This document shows, one piece after another, positions 35,916-48,349 of a stretch of 64,000 nucleotides of DNA. Both the position numbers and the translations under genes were made by a program. The DNA is from Morinoia aosen (lineage: Eukaryota > Arthropoda > Malacostraca > Amphipoda > Talitridae). Every line of letters starts with the position of its first letter. Position 1 is the first letter of the stretch. The DNA lies in NCBI GenBank assembly GCA_030386875.1, contig CM059562.1, positions 65,594,201 to 65,658,200 on the forward strand, written 5' to 3'. The notes below the pieces were generated by a model. The model searched no databases and was not told the origin of the DNA. It was given only the letters and a program-made list of their open reading frames with translations.

Positions 35916-38900
35916 CAAACACTGGACCGAATATGCTGAGATCGAGAAGCGTTTTTGCTTTCCAGAATACGAAAATAATCGGCCAGAATTATTCAGACAA
36001 CATATATGTTTATGAAATTCACTGAATATTCTCGATTCCATATCATTTATCTTGATTTATATATGGAGAATCAATATTTGTTTACTTTGTGAGGTATTTC
36101 TTCTAGCACAAAGTTCTTTTGACGTTCTTATTGCCCCGTGTTTTATAGTTACCCAGTTCACTAGGAAGAGAATGGGTTTTCATGGGCATCGTTTGTGTGA
36201 TGTCGACGAAGTGGAAAGCAATATGATAAATTGGACGTTCGCCTAAATCCAACGAGTTTTTGATGCAGATTGCAACCATATTTGAGAAGTGTTGCCTTGG
36301 AGGCACGATTTTGTATTTGAAAGTGGGGAACGATTTGAAGAATGCCAGGTGCACAATTGCGATGACGATAGTGAATATATACCCGAAGTTTCTTTAAGGT
36401 ACATCCATGTTAACGTCTCACACGTTGATATAATTTTAAGGAAGATGATCCTAGATTTTCTATGCCCCACATGTATGTCATATAAAGGTGATATTGTTTT
36501 CCAAGCTCATAAATGAAATATTTTCCCAACTAATGCGAAGATCTTCTTGCTGTTATTTCATCTGCAGGCATCGAACGCATTGAAAAGTGCAGCATTTGTT
36601 TGTGGTTCTAAAAGCTTGCCACTGTCCAGTAAAATATCGATCTTAAAAATAAGGAAAAATATGAGGTTTTTACTTCAGGAATTGAAAACGTTGAAATGTT
36701 CGAATGAACAAGGCTGAAAATATATCACATTGTCGGGAATCTGTTAAGAATAATCAATTTTGCGAATTTAAAAATGAGGACTTAGGGAAAAATTTTTATT
36801 ATGTGTAATAAATGTTTGGCTTTGTTTGGCGTACTTACAAATATCTCAGAAAATCCCAGCAGTACAGGGGGGTCGCTTCAACATGTATGTTTTTATGCCT
36901 GTATGTTTTCTTTTAACTCAGCAATGTTAGGAGGCCGCGATAAGGTGCGAGAGCCAAACGATGTATGTTTACAGTGTGTGTTGTTCTGGAGGGGACTATT
37001 TTGTGGTGATAGCAAATTTTTTTATGCGGGCGAGCCCTTGGGAAACTCGAGACGGTCGAAAAAATGCCTACCCAAGTGCAAAACAAAGCAGCCTTGTAGT
37101 CACATATAAATCGATACTCAGGCCGAGGGAAAGGGCAAACTAACGGTCAACTTCGAAGGTGCTGGAGCGTGGGATACAATGAGGCTAAGAAAAAAAAATA
37201 AATAAAGACGAACTGCGGGACTACCAATGAGAAGGAGGTGGGCGGTCACTAGCAAGGTCTGAGGATTCTTATAGGCCGAAGGTGAGAGTGAACAACCCTC
37301 GAAGAAAATACGCCAGGGCTCAAGGATCGGAGGAACATTAGGCAGTAAGACCGGTGAGACCGCGACGCGAAGTATAAAGATAAACCGCGGGTGTGTTCAC
37401 TGTAACAAACGTGCTCAAAGATATAATGAAAAGTGGTTATTGGATATATTGAAAATCATACTAAGTTTCACGCCAAAATGTGATCATGGCATTCATACAT
37501 GTTTTCGTTTTTTTTACTTGCAGAAGAGAGCAAATTAAAACCCCGACCAGCGTGGGAATCATTTAATGGAACATTTAAGTGCAACGTCTTTGGGGAGGGT
37601 AAGAGCGAAGCCATTTCTTGGGAAGAGATAATTCTTCGTTATAAAATTTCTGAAATTTATTGGCATACAGTGATGTAAAGATTGAAATGTGTAAAGGGGG
37701 CTTAATGGGTGCTATCATAATTAATGGGTTATAAATTGATCTTGCAGGTGGGACGGAGTCATATGTCTGAGGATTGATCAGCTCGACTGATGGGAAATCG
37801 ACGTGTGAATATACTGAAGCGGAATAAGCAAAATAATGTCATCCCTAGACATTTTCTGAACAGTGAATAAGGCAGGCCTTTGAACTGAAGCGAGTCGCGG
37901 ACGAATGTTCGTGGTTGAAGTGACCATTGCCCACTGTGCTGCTGGAATTAACTGAGATAGAAATAGGACAAGATAGATGAATTCTCATGTGTAACTCTTG
38001 TAAACTTAGCGGCGGCCGGCTAGCCCATATTTCAGTATAATTTATGTTATGCAAGTCATTTGACGTATGCTATTTGATTCTATTACTTAATTGGCACCAT
38101 TCCTAACACCATTCGTTGTGTGTACGCTCTGTAATGTTTGTATGACGTTTCGCTGAAAAATTACAAATGTTAAGCCTAATTTATCCTGTGTATTATGCCC
38201 CACAATATTGGAAGCAGCATTAATGCATCCCCTCACAATAGGCCTGACAGCAGTTCAGATGCGCACAGAAACGCGTTGTAAGTGGGTCAGCTTTCGTCGG
38301 TGAGTACCTTTTCTTTTTTAGTATATGTACTGTAATTGTCGATTATTATTCATTAATATTGTGTCGTATATATATTCTTTGGAGGTGTGCCATTCCTCAA
38401 TTCCGAGAGCCGGATCTTCCTGTTAATGAAATGTTAACAAGGAGGCGAAGGGACAATTTCTCGTGACAACATAAAAAACAAGGCTGAGTTGATAAGAAGT
38501 CAAATTATATTTTCTGAATAATATACTCCAGGATTATATGTATTTTGGAGTATTTTGACTCTGCAGGAATTTTACTACACAATTGCTGCTATTTCTAAAT
38601 TGTAAATTGCAAGTGAAACTACACGTTTTTAGTGCTGGAAGCATTCGTGATTAGAATAAAATATTTAGAAATGATCGTAATAACAGAGTTCAATCCTAGG
38701 AAATATGAGATATGATTTCTCAACAGAACTCAATTACAAAATGCCTGAATTTAATGCCGTCCCAGGGTACTGTCGATCTGCCCACGTTCCAGTACAAGAA
38801 AGAGACGGCCAAATTCTAAATAGAAAACGCTCATTCCCCTCTAATTACTGGGTCTGCGAGCTCCTTTCTGCACAAGACCGGGGACATAAATGAAAACGAG

Positions 38901-41900
38901 TGCTGCAAAGGTTCCCGGCAGTTGAAAAACCGGGCGTCTGTTGTCGCTCAACGTGGGAATTAATCGTTGAAGCTACCATTTGGACCCTTGAATTTGCTGC
39001 TCTGCAAAGCGTATAATACCAAATTTAAATGAATGCTCTGCATTTGTTCAAAGCTGTGAGCAGAAAATGAAACGTAATACAAACATAAGTGTAATTTACC
39101 GAATATTGAAAATAGGTAACAACTGGAATAAAGTTCTATTGCAGTTTCATGGATCAGCTGTTTCATGATTCACATCAGAGTAAATTCATTGGCATTCTGT
39201 AATGCTCTACTACTTAATTAACCATATACGATTTTAAATACAATAGCGAACAGTACAACCTTGCTTTAAGTATTTTATTTGATCAAAGATTGCATGTTAA
39301 AAGAATTGAATTACTGCGCTAATCATTGCACTACATGATGACCTCCACCAGAAGGTCAGTCCAGCCGGCACAGATCTTTTTATTCCGTTTAAAGATCGCT
39401 CGCACTCTTGCTACTTTTGAGACAGGCTTCTTATATTGCCATTTCAGCTTTTCAGTGTATTTATATCATAGTAATAGCATTATAATTTACTGATGGGATG
39501 TTCGAATACTTTACCTTAACTTCAGCACCTCAGATGTATGGAATTTTATCAGAGTTCCTAAACCTTGTGCGATTGCAGGCAGCACATGACTTTTTTAAAA
39601 AAAAGCTTTTCTGATCTTGACAAATACGTACTGATGAAACGCCTAAAACAATACTCTAAAGCCAATTCATGATAAAATCCTAAAAATTTGATAATATTGA
39701 TCAACAATAACCACCAATCGCTCGCGGCTTTGCGGCATTGGCTTTCCGCTCGAACATCGGATATTGCGTTTCATAACTGGATATACATAAGAGTGGCTCG
39801 ATTTTAAACATGTATTTAACATAAATTAAACAATAAAATCGAGTTGATCAATATTAAAGATTAGGGTTATTCACATTTGTTTGGAAGACTGGATAAAAAA
39901 ATTGTTTTTCCTTATATCAAGGGCTCCAAGGACAGATCAATAAAAGTACGGGGTTTACTGTTTAAAAACCGGTGTCTTTGATTTCCAACACTACTCTTAG
40001 TCAGCGCTTTATGAATTTCCTTAACGAGCAGCATCAGTGTGGAGATCTTGTCGCTTGGTGCTTAATAGGAAGAATTTTTTTTCGCTCATCACACGGAAAG
40101 AGCAACGGAGACCAACATGAAAAGCTATGCAGCCAAGATGTGCTCGGAATACGTTTGGTTAAAATCGCATTGGTTTTTCTTTTTCTGAACTGCTGGAGGT
40201 TTTTGTACATACCGATGCCCGCGTGTATTTAAAAGTCTCTTTATAGCCCTTGAGTTGATAGTTTCATATTCTTTTGAATAAATGTTACTGATTGTGTGTT
40301 TTAGCTGTATGACTAAAACTAGCTTACTCTCACAGAGCTGTTTTAAACTAAAAAATTAAATACAGTTATTGTGAACTGAATAAGATGAAACAATAGATAT
40401 TTTTTATGTTCAAGGAAACTTTCAAAGTATTAACTTGCGAATACATTTTTGTCCTGATAAGTTTATTACCCCTAGTAAAAATTCTTTAGCAATGATCGTT
40501 TCAGATCTTACTGGCCTAACATACGTTTCTTTCATCGGTGTTACCAATGCTTATAATTACAGACTGTATACCATGAAATAAAATAAACCAAACGAAAGAC
40601 TTCCTTTTAAATCTTTTGTACACCATAAAAAAGGTAGCGTAACCTAAGCCTCATGGTATGTAGCTAGTTAGCAGGCTGCCAATACCATGTGCTCGAGATT
40701 TGTCTTCAAAATTGAACCATCGAAATAGGTCAAGGTCGTTTTTCCGTTATACGCTTCATTAGAGGTAAATATTCACAAGCTCTTGATGCGCTTAAGCTTG
40801 AAGACGGTGGCTCCCGGCTCCTGACCTCGGCGTACGTAATCTGGTTGTTCACATTTCATTAGTGTTCACATTTGCTGCCAATTGATAGCGGTAGACTGCG
40901 ATTAAGGTACGTCGAATAGACTTAGCTCCGTATTTGAAGCATGCTCATTGAGTGAATCCTTTCTTAGGGCGAAGGTTAACGACAAGGCTTTGGTGAATAG
41001 TTGATGTGGATGAAAGAATCCTGTTACTGGGTCTCATCAAAACAATGAGATGAGCGAAAAATTTACTCATTTTCCTGTTTGCAGCGAAGAGGGGAAAGTC
41101 CTTCAATACAGTCATTATTTTCTCCAAAATTCCTGTTGAGTGAAAGTTTTCATCTCTGTAACTGCGCTTACTGACTTTTGGAAATTTTCTCTTTACTGGA
41201 AAACGCGGAAAGGGAATTTTTATTAGCGGAGATATTTACAGACACTTTTTTCAAAAGCGTGAAATGAACAAGCAAAATTACAACAGAAGCCTCCCAATTG
41301 CCAAACTAGTAACATGCATTCATTTTTGCTTCTTTAGCTCCATTGAATGAGTGTGAGAATATTTTTTCTGTAAGCTGTATTATATGGAACAACAGGTTCG
41401 CGTTCAGAGCTTGGTTTCATTACAACAGACAAAGCCTTTGTTGATCACACGCAACCCTGAGCCTGCGCCCTCCCCTTGTAGTTTCTCTGTTTAATTTGAT
41501 CAACACGAATGTTTTAATTCAAATTCAAACAAACTAAATTGTTCATGTTCATCCCCTGTTCTATATGGTTAACCCTTTCCATGGAATTCGTGTAGATTTC
41601 ATTCTTTCTATAAAAACAAAGTTGTCTAACAAACTTCACAAAGCAAATGTTTAGCTTCTATAAAAACACGTCAAATTACTCCCAAGAGAAGTATGGATAA
41701 AATTGAAATCAGACACAAAATGAGTAAGATGATAGTTATTTCTAAAAACTCTTGTAGAAATACAGACTGCGTAAGGGAACTGAGGACATTTATATTTTTG
41801 TAATTTACACTAGTCCGATGATAATTAATGCAATTTATAATTAATTCCATGGCAGATACTTCCATAAACAATGAAATGTAAAGACTCCCTGCAACAATGC

Positions 41901-42009
41901 CTATAAAAGCGACACGCAGCAATTTAGAAATTGTACCTAAAAACCACCAGATCTTTCGCTTGCAAAGTCAGAAAGAAGCTGAATGAAAACAATGGAGAAG
42001 AATTGGCCA

Positions 42010-42680
42010 CAAACAAGATAAAACAGCACTGTCAGCGCTCTCACTCACTCAGAACACGAACATTTCAGCAACAGTGATGGTTTTCGGTGTTGTTGGCAGT
42101 AAAAAGAACATCATGCCTCCTCAGTTTTTCCAACGGGGCCTTGGTGCAGATGCTTATGTCGAGACACTTCAAGCCATTGTTAAGCCTTGGATAGACAACA
42201 TAGTCAATGGAAGGGCCTATGTATGTCTTCCTACAAGGTTCGGCTCCATCCCGTAAAGCTCTCAAAACCCAGGATTAGACGGCAGAGAATTTTTATGGTC
42301 ATGTCTCACCTAACTTAAGGCCTCCTAACTCACCAGACATTAATCCTTTAGATTATTACGTGTGTGACGTCGTTGAAAAGGATGTTAATAAGCATCCCCA
42401 TAACACCGAATCCTCTCTGATGGAAGCAATAGCCCGAGCAATGGAGGACATAAATAAAGGCGACCTGATCAAAGCTTGCAGTCGCTTTCAGACTCGAATT
42501 GAGTCGGTGATAGAAGCCGAAGAAGGAGGTATGGAATAGAACGTAGGTTAATATTATGTTTGTTTATATCATTTTAAATGTTTTATTACAAGAAATTGTA
42601 AGTTTCAACGATTAACAGTTTCATTTTCTGTTTTTTAAAATTACGTAAGGTGTCTGAGGACACCTTACGCACTCTGTATT
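42010..42680 (+). mobile_element. Mariner DD37D (maT-like) transposon remnant, C-terminal half
   Basis: From about 42040 the plus strand reads ISATVMVFGVVGSKKNIMPP, FFQRGLGADAYVETLQ and KPWIDNIVNGRAYV. After a frameshift it continues LQGSAPSRKALKTQD, a stop, then HVSPNLRPPNSPDINPLDYY, VEKDVNKHPHNT, LIKACSRFQTRIESVIEAEE and a stop near 42540. QGSAP stands where the catalytic QDSAP Asp should be, so that residue is lost; the last Asp (NPLD) is kept, 37 residues further on, which is the maT spacing. The N-terminal half, including the DNA-binding domain and first catalytic Asp, is missing. The likely 3' end is near 42680 (CACCTTACGCACTCTGTA). Confidence 0.85.
42644..42669. repeat. 11-bp-arm hairpin at the 3' end of the mariner remnant
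   Basis: CGTAAGGTGTC (42644-42654) and GACACCTTACG (42659-42669) are perfect inverse copies around TGAG. The right arm appears to belong to the element's terminal inverted repeat; the left arm looks like its inverse copy. Confidence 0.85.
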
Positions 42681-42689
42681 CTGACAAAA

Positions 42690-45600
42690 TTTATCTTAGA
42701 CACTCTACATCCAAATACAATACATCCAAAGTGTGATGAGTAATATTACAGAACGATTGATTAATAACTCAGAAGGAGGACCGTATGCGATGATTTCAGG
42801 ATAATTCTTGACACTGTGGAAGGACTCTAAAATGCGGAGGATAACAGTGTTTCAGAAGGAATACAAGAAAAGGAAATTGTTGCTTCCAACTGGTTAAAAT
42901 TGTTGCAGCAGAGAGATGAATTTCATCGTTTCGTGAGGGAAGGAGTTGATTTCGCTGTGCTGCCCTCATCGTACGAATAACTGTAGCGTAGTGCTACAAA
43001 TGCAAGAGTTCTCATGGCAATCACTTGTGCACCTTATACAGTTACACAAGTGATTACTGTGACAAATTGGACACCACTGTTCACCAGCACAGTAGAAGCT
43101 TTCTTTCGCTTAAAACTTGAACCAATTTTCAAATTAATTCTGGAATACACTCAAAAATATTTTTAGGCGAAAATATCGGTAAAAACGAATACACTTTTAT
43201 TTTTCTTACTTTTTCTGCCAATGAGCTGAGGAATTATTATCAAGAAAATAAGCGCAATTTTGTAACAGAATGAGAAATACAGTTTTTTCATTCATATTTT
43301 TTATGAATTTCATGAAACTGAAAAATTGCAGTAAGACGTTCTATCAGTTGTTCCCTGACATTTTCAAGAAATTTGCATTTCAAATGACAACTCTTTTGAA
43401 ACTGATTCATGTTTCGAGTGAAGGGAGTCTCCTGATGCGCTGATGCGCAGCGGTGCTGTAATGTGTGCAAGTATGCGAGTATGTGCGGCTGCAGCGAGCA
43501 ATTTTATACTGAGAGCACCACTCTCCAATTATTTGTGCAATGCGTTCATCAAAAGGGAAGTCTACTGTTCTTCAGTACACGTAAATAGCACTAATGGAAT
43601 CTACTAATTCATCAATCCAGGGCTCTTGAATAACCAAATTTCATTCCCTTAGAAGTACAATTTCACTCAAACAGTGTTCAGTCTGCACAGTTGTGTTGAC
43701 CGAACCCTTATGCATCTTTAAGCACTGTCCTGGAATCATGGCTTTTAGTAGACGTTTAAGTTAAAAATCGTACGCTAATAGTGCTTGTCACAATTCAAAT
43801 GAAAAGTGATTGAAAATAAATTTCATCGGAATATTTGTCCTTGTGTTCCGAGAGCTCAGTTACATGTTACGCTTTTCAGGAAAAGTATTAAATCCACGCT
43901 TCTTTTCTCATTGGCAGTGATGATGGGTTTTTATAGATCTGAAACGCTTGCTTTGTTGGAATGGTTGTGAAAACGTTGGTAGTTTTTTGTATTATTCTAC
44001 AATATAGACGTGATGATTTGAAGGCCGTACTAATCATTTCTGCCAGACCCTCAGCATATCATGTATCTTAAATCAGCACGTGAAAAAACTCGCCTTACGG
44101 GCACAGAATTAGTTCCCAGAGAAAACATTCGATTGATAGGGCCGCTGTCTAATCAAAGCCGTCTTCCAAGGGGAATCATTTATGAATGTTGTCTCACAGA
44201 ATGTCTCAGCAACGTGAAAGGTCTGACCTCATTTATCGCGTTCTCATACATTTCTTTTCCGAGAATATCAACGAATACGTTGCTATTCTTTCTTTATGGG
44301 ATGGAGCCGAATCAACGAATACGTCCTCAGTATTGTCCTCTATTCTTTGTAACAGAGCAATAACACCAGTTAAACGCACTAGGTAGAAGGACAATAACGT
44401 GTACCAGGTAACCGAACGATAACACAAGGTAAAAGTACCAGGTTGCACGACCATAACATATAGAAGGTAATGTAATAATATGCCATGTTTCAGGTAACAG
44501 GACAATTGTGGTAGAATAGACAGGTTAGGTTCAAACCATGAAAACGTTAAAGGAGAATTACCATACGGGGACAATTACCCCGGGTACAGTTGTGCAATAC
44601 AGGGACAGTTACCAGGAGACATTTATATATATCTGTAGGGGTGGGGGGGAGACACAGTCTTCCACAGTGCAGCTATCCTAAAATCTTTCTACCAATAACG
44701 GAATTAATCGCCAAAACTCATAACCGACGTTTGATGAGGATAGTGATGCTAAACCCTAACTTTATGGTTTTTCCTTAGCACTTGAGAGGAGGCCAGTACC
44801 CAATACAACTGTTGAGTAGTGCGTGATAAATGCTCAAAATGTTTCTTCAATTTTTATTTAGGGGAAAACAATTCTCATCCTGAAGATTTTTTGGTCAATT
44901 CTACCAACTCCACAAGGCCAGATTCATAGGACGACAGAAACTAAAGAACATCGTCATGATTACCTATAGCGAAGGGTTTGCTTGAATGACTCTAATGCGA
45001 GCATGTTTTGATCCTTTCAACCGCCAGAAATCTATTCGCAAAAAAAATGAGGGATGGAAATGAAGCAAAGGCTTCCCCACACCTTCATTTCAAAATCATT
45101 TGAGGTTGTTACGGCTCGAGTCTCCTTGAAATTGAGTTCGATGACATAGGTTGGTGCATAATCTTGTAAGAGGATCACTTATCCAGTTCAACGTTTAATG
45201 GTTTTGTTTAAAATCGTGATCAGTATCGTTTCGAAACGTTTACTCTGATGTTGGCGGCGAAGCAAAAACTATCGAACTTTTCTACATATTCTCACAAATA
45301 AATGTTGCCCAATAATTGACGTACTGGATGACGTGATCTCGTATCTTCTTGAACAACAAGCATGAAATCGTTCTTCGTCATATTCTTCGAACGCCATCAT
45401 TTTCAACACCGGATAACTCGTCAGCCATGAACCATTTTCTATACCTGAATAGATGTTTGTAGTTTGTTGTAAATATCATTCCATTTTGCACTCGTGATAT
45501 TTTACTCTGTTTTTATCATTATAAAAACTTCTCAGATAATTTAGGATCTAATTTATTTTCAATTGAATTGATCATCTCGACTAGTCGTGTTCCGGTGGTG

Positions 45601-46585
45601 GTGGTCAGTGGATTGGTTTCTTACGGCAATTTTCTCAAGTGCTGCACGCTCGTTCTTCTCTCAAAAGCATTATTTGTGGTTGTGCTCGTACAGTTTTTGA
45701 TATACCACTCCGATTCAAAAAACTGATGAGTTTCTCATTCTCAATCACAAAGCCAGTTCATAAGATGCGTTTACACAATAGGGTCAAATCGGTGCACTTG
45801 CAAGCAGAGCAATTATTAGGACCGCCTTTTTTAAGTTATCGTAGCTCTCATTCAATTCGCATTTAAAACAATGAGGACAAAATACATGACAAAATCTAAA
45901 ACATTCATTGAAATTTATCGCATCCATACATGAAACTTCATGTGAAGCAACTTTAAATCTTGCCATTCACGCGCACCTGCCATATTTATAAGTCAGGACT
46001 GCCTTATTTCACTAATTTTACTAAAATTTTTGCATTGACATGCGAACTAATGAACGGTTTTTTCTCTGCACTCAACACCCATACTACTCTTTATGGAAAA
46101 AGTAAGTGGAAGCTCGTCTAGGTCAGGCTTTCAATGAACCAAAGATCCTATACAGAACAAATGAGAACGTCTAAATCTTTAGTTCTCTACGAAATAAAAA
46201 CTGAGTGCAATAAAGATACAAAAAGTAGTCAGATTTTATTATTAGAAGGGCTACTGATACGTATAGTTCAATTCGAACTGTTCCACTATTTTCATTTGCA
46301 ATATTTTCACAAATAAAGTATCCTTTTTCTGAAATTAGAGCCGGATAAAATCTCACGATTGATTCATCTGTGGAAAACAATAGCAAACATAGAGGAAATG
46401 AACGCCCTTTCTAATATCACGTCATCTCTTTCAGACTTTACAACTGAATCCTTTCAGAAGCGAAATCTGGCTTCAACGTCAAAATGCTACCACGCCTCTT
46501 GGTGCTTGCTTTGTGCTTTGTGCCACGTTCAATAGCGCGGAAGAAAAATATGTCTCTTCTAAGTGAAAAGAAACTCGATGCTATA
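42690..46585. other. No gene recognised
   Basis: 3.9 kb of AT-rich DNA. Overlapping frames around 44.06-44.57 kb coincide with a degenerate repeat. No domain was found. Confidence 0.55.
44340..44615. repeat. Degenerate repeat on an ACCAGGTAAC-RGACAATAAC theme
   Basis: Words such as ACCAGGTAACCGAACGATAA, AGGTAACAGGACAATTG, AGAAGGACAATAACG and GGGACAGTTACCAGG recur about every 25-30 bp. Copies are strongly diverged and spacing is irregular. Confidence 0.5.
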
Positions 46586-46589
46586 GTCT

Positions 46590-46838
46590 GTAGTTCAGGT
46601 CAGAAACACAAGGGCGACCTCAATTAGCGACAGCCAAATGCCAATAAAAGTCGCAGCCCCTCAAGTTGTGACCCTCGAGAAGGCACACAACATTAGCAGG
46701 TACGAGTTGCCGACCCGAAAACCTGAACAAGAATGAAAACAACGAATCAATTGTAACAAAATACTTGAGTCGCTTGAAACTTGAAGCCCGGATTCAAATC
46801 CATGAGAACTGAATTAATAATGCTACCTGAGCTCGTTG
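46590..46838 (-). mobile_element. tRNA-derived SINE (head plus ~200-bp body)
   Basis: Minus-strand reading from 46838: GAGCTCAGGTAGC is a good Pol III A box (D-arm of a tRNA). It is followed 33 nt later by GGATTTGAATCCGGGC, a B box with T-stem pairing. The order and spacing fit a tRNA-like SINE head. The following ~200 bp are less AT-rich and presumably the body. The 3' end, tail and target-site duplication were not resolved. The anticodon arm does not fold into a convincing functional tRNA. Confidence 0.5.
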
Positions 46839-46839
46839 A

Positions 46840-47640
46840 TCGAGAATTACAGAAGCCCTCTTGACGAGCTCTTTGCAACTCGGGTAAATAGAATCCTGTA
46901 ACGTTGAGGGAGCTGAGGAAATGCATTTCATTCGTTTCAAGCAGCTACTTTTTAAGGAAAAATTCATCAGAAATTTGATAGGCTTGTATCCGCCGCCTTA
47001 AAAACAGTTTGATATTGGCAACAATTGAACCATGTTTAAATTATCGCTTGAAAAAGTAAAAACAATGGTGTTTTGCCTTGAGCAATTTTGATTTCCGTGG
47101 TATTCGCTTGATAAGATAAAAATTTAATTTAATACCTTAATCAGAGCTACAACAATGTTTTGTTGTAGTGTCTGGTGCTGAAATTTTAAAAGAACCCAAA
47201 TTTGCTCTAATTTTGAGATATAATGGGTAAAAAAATTCATTTTATATTAGGAGTTCATATTAACCCAAAATGAACGCAATTTCATGTTTTTTTTTTTGCA
47301 AAATAAGCACTGGAGTTTGTAATAGCGCTGAACGACGAATGCTTGAAGCCTTGATTGCCAAAAAAATATGTGCAGATATCCATATCTGAAGAGCTTTACA
47401 TTTTATTTACGGTGATTTTTTCCACTCTTGATGCCCCGCTTCTTCATTCAATGCAGTTTCACTGATTGGCCAGTACTGCAGATGAAAACGTTGACTATGA
47501 ACTAATGATTTATTGGAATCCGTTAGGTCAAATTTTTTAATATTATTATTAGAAACTTGTACACAAATAATGTAAAATAGTTTAGTCCTTAATCGAATTT
47601 TTACCTATTGAAAATCAGTATGGCCCTCTTTAGCCCTTTA
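46840..47640. other. No gene recognised
   Basis: AT-rich, with poly-T and poly-A runs; no features identified. Confidence 0.6.
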
Positions 47641-47644
47641 GCAA

Positions 47645-48345
47645 GCTCGAGTCTTTCATGAAAAATTAGTCTCATCATGGTATATTTCTTATATAATTTT
47701 CTTTCATATCTTTTAGAAAAAGCTCTGTAGCTCTTCCGTAAATGTGTGCAACGAAGCACATGCTTAGGAGTCTAAAATGAATAATATAAAATAAAAAGAT
47801 TTTTGAACATCTTGAAGTAAGGATCCTTAGTTGATACACACACGTGGATATCGTAATACCCATGTCACTAGCGGCAAAAAAAGATTGAGGGCAGTGTATT
47901 CCAATTTTTGCTTAATCTTGGTTTAATGCAATTATCTAGGTGTTGATCTACAATTACAAAAGAAGACATAATATCAGTGACGACGCATTGTTGAAAGCAC
48001 ACTAATATCGAAATACGAACTCAGGAACTTGCGGTGCAAGGAATTATTTTTGAAAGTAAAACGGTTGGATTAGAATAATCCCCGTCTAATGTTACGAGAT
48101 TGACATTCAGAATTATACTTTTTATTCTTACGTATCAACTAGTGTGCCAGTCTCAGGGCCCGTAGAGATTGTGTCTTACCACACCTAAAATTTATGATAT
48201 TTCCATGGTAATAATTGCGGCACCAAAGAGTTTACCTGAGTCAGAAACACGAAAAGGAATGTTCTAGAGTCTTTCTCGAAAAATTAGTGTCATATTACGG
48301 AACATTTCAGAATTTTCTCTCATGTCTTTTAGAAGAAACTCCTCC
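47645..48345 (-). repeat. Dispersed repeat family, copy 2, with end-to-end direct repeat
   Basis: The central part (47820-48245) aligns with 21800-22330. In addition its two ends resemble each other: 47655-47730 and 48258-48335 share GAGTCTTTC, GAAAAATTAGT and CATATCTTTTAGAA-like blocks in the same orientation, about 600 bp apart. This suggests a ~600-bp monomer present 1.1-1.2 times, as in a tandemly arrayed or tandem-end element. Confidence 0.65.
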
Positions 48346-48349
48346 AATG

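Larger units (their letters stand above)
28150..42005. other. Long stretch without a recognised gene
   Basis: 13.9 kb with no exon that extends the EGF gene. It may be part of its large upstream intron. It contains small tandem repeats (listed separately), GC-richer patches at about 28.96-29.30 and 37.10-37.40 kb of unknown nature, and scattered 60-112-codon frames without domains. Confidence 0.55.

Noticed and set aside
41671-41922. 83-codon minus-strand frame with two hydrophobic segments
   Set aside because: Hydrophobic runs of Ile/Leu are expected by chance from AT-rich DNA; no start context, splice site or homology supports it.
44061-44574. Frames of 100, 66 and 113 codons
   Set aside because: Overlap a degenerate tandem repeat and each other on both strands; no domain.
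1-46645. GCGACAGCCAAATG shared by the window start and 46631-46644, considered as a common SINE body
   Set aside because: A 14-base match is expected several times by chance in 64 kb and the flanks do not align.
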